Assembly: GCA_025201345.1 (NCBI GenBank)
Contig: JAIXMG010000059.1
Location: 1-14,129, forward strand
From: Thamnidium elegans
Taxonomy: Eukaryota > Mucoromycota > Mucoromycetes > Mucorales > Mucoraceae
Direction: 5' to 3'
Length of the DNA: 14,129 bases
A model generated the notes under the pieces. The model made no database searches. It was not told where the DNA came from and saw only the letters and a program-made list of their open reading frames with translations. Position numbers and translations under genes: made by a program. Numbering within the stretch: position 1 is the stretch's first letter; each line of letters starts with the position of its first letter. This document shows, piece by piece, positions 1-7,950 of the stretch.

Positions 1-1908
1 ATTCATATATAGCGCTGTTGCTTCAATATCTTGTTACACTTATACTTTATTATTACATTTCTCTCGTCAATATATAGTTTAGTTCGTAGTTTGTAGTTAA
101 TATTATATTTATGTATTGTTTTTTGTAAAACTTTGTATAAATTACACTGTTGTATGTATATTATTTGGATATAGCATATAATTTATTTAAATAAAATTTA
201 ATAAGTTGATAGGAACGATTGTTAAACTAATCAATAGAAGGGAAGACACTTTACACATTAATTATCAGAAGAAAGGTAAGTTTTTAATTTGTAATACTTA
301 ATTATATAGGATATTAGGTGGGAAAGTGTACTTGTAAAGAGGGATATCTCAAATTATTATAAAAAGAAGTTTATTTTAGATAAAAGATAAATAAAAGGTC
401 ACTTTTTCATACATAATGAAACTGTTGGGCTTCTGTATTAGATATATTATTTATACTTAAATGAAATATCTAGAAGGATAACACTTTGTTTAGATTATAA
501 AATTAAATACAATGTTATTTATGAATATCTTTAATATGATAGCTATTTAAGAAGTAATAGATGTCCCTCAAAGAGACAGTGTTATATTTATATTAAGATA
601 TAGTTATGATAGGAGAAAGCATTATAGGGATACTCTGTTATTGAAAAGATACGTTTTAATCTAGTATTCTTTTCTTTTAGTTTATGATATAAGTATTCAA
701 ACATTGAGAAAAAATTCATAAATATGAAATCATTAGAATTATATGATAAAGAAAATATAATTCAAGAGATCTTTATATTTATAAGTAAGAAACTGATATG
801 TAGAATGTAAAATATAGGTAAAAGATGAGATAGACTTATTTATAAAGTAAAATTACGTGGTATTTATATTCAAAGATATAAAAAAGGATATCCTTCGAAT
901 CTTGTAAGATAATTTTGATATCAGAATAAACTTATGTAATGATAAGATAGCTATAAGTAGATATAATTAGGTTATCACTGAAGGAGAGGAAGGAGGTATC
1001 GCTAATCTGAGTTAAGGGCGAATAAATAATCAATTTAAATTACAAAAGAAAGTGTAATTGATATTACAAGTGTAACAAAAGATGATTGATAGAATATAAG
1101 TTTATTAAAAGAAAATAATAAACGTATAAGGAATAATAAGGATATTAAACAGATATAAACTCTGAAGTTGTATTTATATCTGTTCTCCAAGTATTTATAA
1201 TGATGTGTGAGAATGTTATTCATTCTGGATATATAAGTTGCTATGTAATCTTAGATATAATTCCTTTGAGTCGTTACAATTTGTTCTTTTTGATTCCAAG
1301 ATGATGTAAAGGGTAGACTCTCTAAACTAAGTGCGTTGTTTTTGTTCTAGTTGATTAATAAAGTCTATCAATTGATGGTTTTACAATCAGAAAGGACTAA
1401 AAGGTCTTGTAAAATAAATAAATAGATGGAGTAACATATCTGATGGTATATGAAGGATAACCTTTGAATAATAATGTAATAAATTGATGGATAAAAGATA
1501 ATAAAGGTAAAATTAGTAGAAAATGTAACAGAAAATGATATTTGAAATAGTAATTAATAATCTAAAGTAGAAATGGATGATAAAATAAATGATAGATTAA
1601 ACTCAAAGTAAAAAGTAATGAAATATGTAGCTGTATAACTGAAATAAATGGAATGGTCTGATAATAAAAGAGGCAGTAGATACACTATTTTTATAAAGAG
1701 CAGACTATAGTGATCTTAAATAGTATGATGCTTTCGATTTGGATTCGTAACATTGTCTTATACGATTTTTAATAAGATTGAAGAGTAAATGAAATCTAAA
1801 GATAAAGATAATAGTGTTTGAGTATATTAGAATGAGGATCAATCAATATGAACTGTTTCATATTAACTATTTAAATGTAAGGTATAATAATAAATTTATA
1901 TAAAATTG
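1..1908. other. Gene-free AT-rich region, C-poor on the plus strand
   Basis: I can support no gene here. All frames are closed by frequent stops. The only open frame over 60 codons (1035-1223, minus) is a hydrophobic run with no usable ATG and no recognisable motif. From about 330 the plus strand has several-fold more G than C (for example 11 G to 3 C in 1561-1620). That is the skew seen on the coding strand of the AT-rich genes further right, so old plus-strand coding sequence is possible but unproven. A short inverted repeat (TTTTACAA...TTGTAAAA) lies at 1378-1413. A donor-like GGTAAGT occurs near 273-280 but no exon can be tied to it. Confidence 0.6.
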
Positions 1909-1946
1909 TGTAAAGAAAAATTTTATTTTTAAACTTTTTCTTTACA
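1909..1946 (-). terminator. Hairpin with embedded AATAAA at the 3' end of the chromodomain transposase
   Basis: TGTAAAGAAAAA (1909-1920) and its perfect reverse complement TTTTTCTTTACA (1935-1946) form 12-bp arms around a 14-base loop. The right arm touches the stop codon of the transposase on the minus strand. On that strand the loop carries AATAAA (plus-strand TTTATT at 1922-1927), the usual polyadenylation signal. The structure could be the 3' processing site, or part of a terminal repeat of the element. I found no matching arm upstream of the gene, so the first reading is favoured. Confidence 0.5.
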
Positions 1947-3521
1947 TTAATATTTTATATTTTGTTTAATGAAATAATCTTTTATCAAATCTTTAGAGTT
2001 GAAATCTTTTTCATTTACCCAGGAATTATCCTTACTACTATATCCTTTCCATTTAACGAGAAAAATATAATCATTGCTTTCATTTATTTTATGTTTTATT
2101 ATATTTTCTATCTCATAAAATTGATTATCTTTAGTTATTTCTCTAATTAAATTAATATTAACTTTTCTTTCACTTTTACCTTTCTTTCTTTTCTTTTTAT
2201 TTATATTACTATATTGTGGAAAGTCGACATCTTCATTGCTATTTGTATTTTCTTCTTGATCTATATCATCTACTATCATATCATCACTATTTATATTTAA
2301 ATCTGAGAAGTCATTTTGTATTTCAGTCATTCTTTTTATTTTATCCATTTGATTAATTTCATTATTTAATACTATATCTACTAATTTATATTTTGTAGGA
2401 AATTCAAAATCACGTGACATCCATAGTTTGTGATGTTCTTGAGTTATTATATTAAATAATTCAGTAAATATTTTTATATTTTTTAATAAAAATGCTACCT
2501 TTAATTGTAAATTTACATATTTATAATCATCTGTCTTTAAGGTTGCATTATTGTTACTAAATCTTTTATATTTATTATGTAATTCACTAAACTGATTTTC
2601 TATTATAGATCTAAAGCTTCCAAATACATCATTAAAATGCTTTTCTTGCACGTTCATATCTATATCTGGTTCTTTTCTAATAGGATAAAAGAAATTATCA
2701 TCATTTAATAATACATTTTTATTTTTACATAAATCCTCGAATTGTTTAATAAATAGAGAATAACCACCATCTACTGCAATAACATCTCTTTTATCTATTT
2801 TATTATATAGTTTCATATTTAAAAACATCCCACCATCACTACTTGTACCACACAATTCACTTCTTGATACATTTATTACCATATTGTTTATATCAGATAA
2901 AACTTGCGTTCTTAATCCTGCTGTTTTTAATTTGTATGACCATCTCTTTTGCTGTGATATATCAGGCTTTGAATAATCAATAGTACTATCATGTCCATCT
3001 AACAATAAAGTAATATTTTTAAAGTTTTTAGGATTTTTAATTTTAGCTGAATAAATTCTTATTTTAATATTTGAAAACATACTTTGTAAACAAATGTCTA
3101 CATATTTATTTAAATTGTTATAATTTTCAATCCAAAAGTTTTTATAAAATGTATAAAATGAAGAATATGGTAAATTTCTTTTAATATTCTTACTAGTTAT
3201 ACCAGATACTAAATGATAGATTATATATAAACCTTTTTCAACTTCTAGGTATGGCGCAGGATATTCCTTATGTGTATACAATTTAGTTAAAAAGAAGAAT
3301 ACAGCTATATAGCCAAGTTTATCTAGTAATTCTGATTTAATTTCATTAATTTCTTTAATATTCTTGAGTTCAGTTCTATGTTTAAATTCATAAGATTTTT
3401 CCTTCCAATTTTCGTTTAAAAAACTCCATTCGTTTAATATAAGTTTATCAATTTCTTTTTGTAATAGTGATTTATATTTAATAACATCATCATCATTTAA
3501 ACTAGTAATATATTGATCCAT
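1947..3521 (-). CDS. DDE transposase with C-terminal chromodomain (DDE_Tnp_4/Harbinger-like)
   Basis: An intact, intronless 524-residue protein starting at ATG 3521. The order is: an all-helical N-terminal part (about 1-150) of the type that binds DNA in such transposases; an RNase-H-fold catalytic core with LLLDGHD (D175), VDGGY (D251) and RSIIENQF (E308) as the probable DDE triad; a conserved helical tail with TQEHHKLW (361-367); an acidic then Lys/Arg-rich linker (about 405-453, NKKKRKKGKSERK, a likely nuclear signal); and a chromodomain at about 467-520 with FYEIENII, LVKWKGY and NSWVNEKDF. In the family the triad cuts and joins element DNA, and the chromodomain is thought to steer insertion by binding methylated histone tails. 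The protein is rich in Asn, Lys and Ile. Being uninterrupted among broken neighbours, it may be the youngest arrival. The triad assignment is from spacing and motif shape; the superfamily name is less certain than the DDE-chromodomain architecture. Confidence 0.85.
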   Translation of the reverse strand: MDQYITSLNDDDVIKYKSLLQKEIDKLILNEWSFLNENWKEKSYEFKHRTELKNIKEINEIKSELLDKLGYIAVFFFLTKLYTHKEYPAPYLEVEKGLYIIYHLVSGITSKNIKRNLPYSSFYTFYKNFWIENYNNLNKYVDICLQSMFSNIKIRIYSAKIKNPKNFKNITLLLDGHDSTIDYSKPDISQQKRWSYKLKTAGLRTQVLSDINNMVINVSRSELCGTSSDGGMFLNMKLYNKIDKRDVIAVDGGYSLFIKQFEDLCKNKNVLLNDDNFFYPIRKEPDIDMNVQEKHFNDVFGSFRSIIENQFSELHNKYKRFSNNNATLKTDDYKYVNLQLKVAFLLKNIKIFTELFNIITQEHHKLWMSRDFEFPTKYKLVDIVLNNEINQMDKIKRMTEIQNDFSDLNINSDDMIVDDIDQEENTNSNEDVDFPQYSNINKKKRKKGKSERKVNINLIREITKDNQFYEIENIIKHKINESNDYIFLVKWKGYSSKDNSWVNEKDFNSKDLIKDYFIKQNIKY

Positions 3522-3793
3522 TTTATTTTATACCCTAATTCAATTTTAAGATTTTTAATACTTTTTATTTATTTGTTTTTTTTATTTTTTAAAAAGCATG
3601 AATAACTACATAATCAAAATTGATTTATTAAAGGTGTCAGATTTAGTTGTGGTTGTTTAACCCCCTACTATGCACAAATTGTAAAAATTCAATTACTTTG
3701 TAAAAAATACAGGTTGGAGCGTGAGATTTATACTTTTAGAATAAGACGATTTTTCTTCAGTTTTGGGAATTAAAGTAATAAAATTTCCCAGTG

Positions 3794-3812
3794 CCACATA
3801 TTTCCGTACTAT
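3794..3812 (+). repeat. Second-half fragment of the 46-bp GGTCTCAC repeat
   Basis: CCACATATTTCCGTACTAT matches the second half of the repeats at 4175-4220 and 7231-7276. It follows ATTTCCCA, as the 4175 copy nearly does, so it looks like a copy that has lost its first half. Confidence 0.6.
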
Positions 3813-3855
3813 GCCAAGTATTTTTATGTGCGGCGGTTTAAGGATTTACAGTATG

Positions 3856-3874
3856 AAGGTCTCACGGAACTACC
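3856..3874 (+). repeat. First-half fragment of the 46-bp GGTCTCAC repeat
   Basis: AAGGTCTCACGGAACTACC matches the first half of the repeat at 4175. It lies 43 bases after the second-half fragment, so the order is reversed relative to the full copies. The two pieces come either from two broken copies or from a rearrangement. Confidence 0.6.
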
Positions 3875-4051
3875 AAAACATGAATAACTCAATAAAAAAT
3901 AGGGTTGAGGGGGTGGGAATAGTTTATTTAGGGTTCCTTCGTGAATCTGTATCTTTCCTTTATTATTTTTGATAAAAAAAGGGTCTCATCCTCCATATAT
4001 TTGTGAGTTCCCGCTATATTACAGTGTATGTGGTGTGTACAGTGATAGTGC

Positions 4052-4078
4052 ATGTAGTATATGTAGTATATGTAGTCG
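4052..4078 (+). repeat. 9-bp tandem repeat (ATGTAGTAT), about 2.8 copies
   Basis: ATGTAGTAT occurs at 4052-4060 and 4061-4069, followed by ATGTAGTCG at 4070-4078. This is a short local duplication with no apparent function. Confidence 0.75.
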
Positions 4079-4174
4079 TATTATTCTTGACATTGGAAAT
4101 TTTTAAAAAAAAAAAGGATTTTTTTGTGTTTTTTGTATCCTCTTTTTTATCGGTCCTGAGATAATATATTTCCC

Positions 4175-4220
4175 AAGGTCTCACGGAATAGCTCCATCTT
4201 CCACATAATTCCGTACTATC
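4175..4220 (+). repeat. Left copy of a 46-bp direct repeat flanking the unknown gene
   Basis: It begins AAGGTCTCACGGAATAGC and ends CCGTACTATC. It differs from the copy at 7231-7276 at six of 46 positions. It lies 67 bases upstream of the ATG of the unknown gene. The two full copies are in the same orientation, so they act as direct rather than inverted repeats here. They may be the ends of a mobile element or a conserved part of one. Confidence 0.75.
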
Positions 4221-4994
4221 AGTACGTAGTATTATTATTTATTATTTTTTGTCTTTTCATTATACTAACAAATTACACTTTTTAGACATGTCCTTCCAGG
4301 ATTACTCTGCTCACTGCATCAACGCCATAGATTTTGAGGAACGTCTGGATTTGCATCTGAATGGTTTATACAGAGATCCTTCTGGTATCAAGCATCCGAT
4401 TGTAGTTGAAATGGATCTTGATTCCACAACCGAACCAAGCCTTGTGTTCACCCAGGACATCGATGCGTTTATCGCATCCAATACCCGAACACTGCCAGTA
4501 AATGATGGTATCAGGTGCAAGGTAACTTTGACCCCAAGTTACAAGAGTAAGATGCGTCTACTTGAGTACGGTACGTACACAATCAGGAACGAAGTGGTCA
4601 ACATAAAGGATATTCCACATACCATGCTTTGTGTTGTCGAAGGTTATGGTTTGCTCAAATGTTATATCTCCTTCCCTGGCATGTATACGGCCTACAATAT
4701 CGACAGCAGCAGTAGTGAGGACAGCGAGGACGAAACCCCTACGACCATACAGTATCTGTTTTTGTCTGCCTCGGAGCAAGAAGCGTTTGTTGATCTGGTG
4801 TACTTGCCAGCAATTAAGCAAGTCTGTGGAGATTATGCTTTGAGCAACATATCGTCCTCCTTTAAGCAAGCATTTCAGAATGGCTATTCTGATGATCCCA
4901 AGGAGTTTCTGTCCTCTACTATTATCAAAGGTGCTATTTCTGTTATGCGTACCATGACAGATAATAACCCCAGTTTACGTCGTTATAGAGAAAC

Positions 4995-5268
4995 GTTTCT
5001 ATTTATATTTAATATAATATATAATTTTAATTACTTATTATTAAATTTAATTCTTATATTCAATTGTTTTGTTACATTTAAATAATATAATATAATTAAT
5101 ATTCTAAAACAAAGTCGTAAGTTTGAACTTACTACGTGCTTTTTATTTAATTTTGAAAGAAAAAAATTATCGCAAATTGGGGTTTCGTTCCGTTGCGAAA
5201 TTGAAATAGAAAATGAAAAGAATGATACTATAATATTAGATCGTTTCTCATAAGGGATTTCTTATCAG
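4995..5268 (+). other. 274-bp interruption of the unknown gene (weak intron or small insertion)
   Basis: As an intron it would run from GTTTCT to TTATCAG and keep the frame (phase 2 on both sides). However, the donor is non-consensus, and it is over three times longer than the other introns here. As an insertion, CGTTTCT occurs at 4994-5000 and again at 5242-5248, like a 7-bp target duplication around 241 bp of much more AT-rich DNA. Removing that insert would still leave a one-base frame error. The interior contains a TCGCAA...TTGCGA inverted pair. Confidence 0.45.
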
Positions 5269-5706
5269 TTGTTCTTCTTTTGGGTCGAAGCAAGAAATTT
5301 TTGGTGATATTGTACTTAGTAACATTCTTGGTAATGGTGTGATTGATTGGACAATTCTTGACAGAACCAAGGTTTTACTAGATGTTGCCACCACCGTCAC
5401 TAACATTAGTCGTATTTCCAGTCTGTTCTTGAAACACAATTGCCAGCATGTTGTTGCAGGCTTGTACAGTGTCAAGCAAGAGGAAAAGAAACGTTTGTTT
5501 CAATCTGCTTTGTCTTCATTTGGTGGAATGTCTGCTCGCCCAACCACCGTTGCAGAGGGTCCAACTGTTGTCAAACCTAGAAAACTCATCGTGTACAACT
5601 GTTTGAAGAGAACGTTTTCTGGAAAAGAAGGCCATGACGTTTACACCGGTTTCCACGGGAAGCACTTTACGCCAGTGGGTCCAATCAGGCCATCATTAAT
5701 TCCAAC

Positions 5707-5791
5707 GTAAGTAACATCTTCATTTGGTTGCTTGTTTAGTAATACTAAAAGACAATAAGCTTATTAACTTTGTATTTCTATTTTATTTTAG
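5707..5791 (+). other. Intron in the unknown gene
   Basis: 85 bp. The donor is GTAAGT, a TTAAC branch-like site precedes the acceptor, and the acceptor is TTTTATTTTAG. It joins ...INSN to DFYQTRF... if the shifted frame of the upstream exon is used. Confidence 0.75.
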
Positions 5792-5913
5792 GACTTCTAC
5801 CAGACCCGATTTGCAGACAACAAAACTTCTCGGTACGCATTGCGAGTCGAAGGTCGTTACTCAGCTGCGGAAGTATCCGAATCGTTCCTTGAAGAGATGA
5901 AATTAAACGCATT

Positions 5914-5973
5914 GTAAGTAAAATTGTTCCTTTTTTTAAAAAAAAAGATACTAAATTATTTTTAATTTTTAAG
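5914..5973 (+). other. Intron in the unknown gene
   Basis: 60 bp. The donor is GTAAGT, the branch-like site TACTAA, and the acceptor AATTTTTAAG. The phase-2 junction keeps the frame open from ...MKLNAL into RIYDERSIMEVD. Confidence 0.8.
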
Positions 5974-6718
5974 TCGTATTTACGATGAGCGTAGCATCAT
6001 GGAAGTAGATACTGCCAGCTATATGGGCTACCTGGACTGTCGTTGTGCCCTCCTGATCGAAATGGCTTCTTTCTTTATCAAGAAGCTAGGTCCTAATGAT
6101 CTGTCAGCCGTCGTATTGATTAGCTATATTCTCTCTTCGTTAGTTTTGGCACCAAACTAGAAGTACAGGGAATGTAGAGACTACATTTTGGCGAATCGTT
6201 GTCGTAGAAATGAGGTGCTTTTCCTACCCAAGTCATTCTCCTTTGTTGGTGGTTCTCTTCGTTTTTCCTCTCGTTTTCCAGAAAATATATTGAAAGCCTA
6301 TATTCCCAGGGCATTTAGTTCTGCAGTGACAGATGTCATCACCTACTCGTTGTCTCGTAATTTTAAAAATGCCGTCTTAAAAGATATGGTGAGAAGCTTT
6401 ACGTTTCCTAGTACTCCTTCTTCTTCTTTTTTGGGTTTGGGCCAAACTTCGCTAACAACATTTTACTTTGGGAAGGCAAACGAAATTTTCTTGAAATACG
6501 GTTTAACAGCTGAGTCATGCGGTCGCTTCTTGGAACTTTACTTTCAGGAGCAGGTAGTATTAATGGGGAACTTCGTGAAACCAGAATTGAAAGGTGATTC
6601 CTTAGGAATGGAATGCTTTGAATATGATAGTCCAGTAGATGCATTTATTTCAGTAAAGAAGAGCAAGTATATGAAAACTACAGGTCTGAGTAGGCGATTC
6701 CAATATGCGTTACCATAG

Positions 6719-7230
6719 AGAAATGTTTTTATTTCTATGATATAAGGTATTTATTATTTTATTGTTAACATCAATTTTGTCAATATATAAAAAAATACTT
6801 GTGCTGTATAAAATTGGGCATATATCCACTCTCTGCATATTTATTATTATACAATTAATTCCTTGCTTACATGTTTTTTATTTTATGTTACTAATTGAAA
6901 AATTACCATTCATTTATATTTTTATTATTCTTTATTTCTTTTTTGTTTTTAATTGCAAAGTTAATGTTATCGTTATTTTTTGCTGATATTTTATTTATTT
7001 ATCTTTTTTATGTATTTTCTTATGTTTAATTTTAATAAGAAACATTTCTCATCGCAAAAGACTATAAATAAGAAATCATAATTAGCAATCCCTTTGACCG
7101 GGATTGATTTTTACAATTAAAATAAGAAATAAACGTTATTAAACATTTAATCTTATTCACCTGTTTTTATTAATTTTTCTGTGTTAAATCAAAAGTATTT
7201 CTCCACACTCATATTTAACAATATACCATG
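6719..7230. other. AT-rich spacer without a supported gene
   Basis: T-rich sequence downstream of the unknown gene. The 74-codon frame at 6762-6986 is a low-complexity hydrophobic read-through of T-runs and I do not treat it as a gene. The only structure seen is CAATCCC (7086-7092) paired with GGGATTG (7100-7106) around a 7-base loop, GC-rich for this area. Confidence 0.55.
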
Positions 7231-7276
7231 GAGGTCTCACGAAACAGCTCCATCATCCACATATTTCCGTATTATC
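7231..7276 (+). repeat. Right copy of the 46-bp direct repeat
   Basis: It begins GAGGTCTCACGAAACAGC and ends CCGTATTATC, 40 of 46 identical to 4175-4220 and in the same orientation, 3056 bp away. It overlaps the last codons of the truncated gene copy at 7253-7612. Homology to the full-length gene stops where this repeat begins, so the repeat marks a breakpoint. Confidence 0.75.
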
Positions 7277-7612
7277 TGAACTGATAGTTTTACGCATCTC
7301 ATTGACAACATTAATTATATCTTGACCATACATAAAGTCGTCGAATACGGTACGTATGCCTTTAGACGAAGCATGTCTGTATGACTTGCTAACTCGTGAA
7401 AGGACCGAAGGACTGCACACTTTGTTAGCTGCCTTGATAAAACTTTTATCATAATTACTGAAAAGGTGTCTACTTCTGTTCTCAACGCTATACATTTTTG
7501 GAAAAATGATGTTACATCTCAATAAAGCACCATTATCAGCCGTAAACAAAATTGTATGTGGAATATCCTTTAGCATCACAGTTTTACCATCAATAGTTGT
7601 TGTCACGGACAT
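7253..7612 (-). pseudogene. Truncated second copy of the unknown gene family
   Basis: The 119-codon frame aligns with about residues 96-227 of the first coding part of the gene at 4288. LKDIPHTILF matches IKDIPHTMLC, LLRCNIIFPKMYS matches LLKCYISFPGMYT, and IINVVNEMRKTISSDN matches AISVMRTMTDNN. It lacks the acidic Ser/Glu/Asp run and roughly 25 neighbouring residues. The first 95 or so residues and everything after the first coding part are missing. The frame stays open a little upstream of ATG 7612 (to about 7639), so that ATG is probably internal. It lies opposite in strand to the longer copy. The divergence shows they are old relatives, not a recent duplication. Function unknown. Confidence 0.75.
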
Positions 7613-7676
7613 GGGCTGGTGAAACTGGTGCGAAAAATAACTGGGTCATTATCATTTTAGGTCTCAGGTTGTTATA

Positions 7677-7688
7677 TTATCCGTCTCA
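7677..7688 (+). repeat. TTATCCGTCTCA motif, copy 1 of 3
   Basis: This 12-mer recurs as TTATCCATCTCA at 7808-7819 and 8773-8784. Nearby GATTATATTTTTGAAT also recurs (about 7709 and 7784), so part of 7677-7830 is an imperfect direct duplication. Confidence 0.55.
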
Positions 7689-7807
7689 TGCAATTGTTTT
7701 GATTATATTTTTGAATATATTTTATTTTCTTAATATAATTATTGTTTATTCTCTTATTTTAATATCAAAAAACTATCTTCCTTGATTATATTTTTGAATC
7801 TACAATA

Positions 7808-7819
7808 TTATCCATCTCA
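7808..7819 (+). repeat. TTATCCATCTCA motif, right flank (plus coordinates: left) of the split gene
   Basis: Identical to 8773-8784 and in the same orientation, with the split gene at 7951-8690 between them. It may be the end of a small element or chance in AT-rich DNA. Confidence 0.5.
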
Positions 7820-7950
7820 AACGCATATACTTTTTAGTTATATAACATTATAATTGACAGAAAATCTTAAAATCATAAAACATTATTCATAGAAATACAT
7901 TATAATACCACACACTTATTATCATATTTTAATCATTTTAGTACAAAGTT

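Larger units (their letters stand above)
3522..4174. other. Intergenic patchwork of repeat fragments
   Basis: No gene is supported. The stretch holds two pieces of the 46-bp repeat in swapped order, a related motif GGGTCTCATCC at about 3982-3992, a 9-bp tandem repeat at 4052-4078, and a shared 11-mer CATGAATAACT near 3597 and 3879. The open frame at 3763-3972 simply reads through these pieces. Confidence 0.5.
4288..6718 (+). pseudogene. Unrecognised multi-exon gene, decayed (frameshift, in-frame TAG, interruption)
   Basis: I do not recognise this family. The coding parts are 4288-4994, 5269-5706, 5792-5913 and 5974-6718. ATG 4288 is preferred because the open frame further upstream only offers TTG. 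The first part (235 codons) looks beta-rich, contains VNIKDIPHTMLC and CYISFPGMY, and has an acidic Ser/Glu/Asp run at about 140-149. Later parts contain DFYQTRFADNKTSRYALRVE, DTASYMGYLDCRCALLIEMA, FVGGSLRFSSRFPE and VDAFISVKKSKYMKTTGLSR. There is no obvious signal peptide, zinc finger or nuclease triad. Damage: the reading frame of 5269-5706 must change by one base after 5637 to fit the next exon, TAG interrupts at 6158-6160 with the frame open on both sides, and 4995-5268 breaks the first part. Intact, it would be roughly 660-670 residues. It is more GC-rich than its surroundings. A truncated relative lies at 7253-7612, so the family is repetitive and probably element-borne. Confidence 0.65.

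Noticed and set aside
1035..1223. 62-codon hydrophobic minus-strand frame resembling a membrane peptide
   Set aside because: Low-complexity AT-rich translation, no convincing start, no motif, no neighbour to support it.
3763..3972. 69-codon plus-strand frame
   Set aside because: It reads through the repeat fragments at 3794-3874 and has no protein-like pattern.
4311..4869. Minus-strand frames of 69 and 103 codons
   Set aside because: They lie antisense to the first coding part of the unknown gene, whose relative at 7253-7612 conserves the plus-frame protein.
6762..6986. 74-codon hydrophobic plus-strand frame after the unknown gene
   Set aside because: Produced by T-runs; Phe/Ile/Leu content is what random T-rich DNA would give.
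4175..7276. Reading the 46-bp repeats as terminal inverted repeats
   Set aside because: Both full copies are in the same orientation, and I found no reverse-complement copy downstream of the unknown gene.
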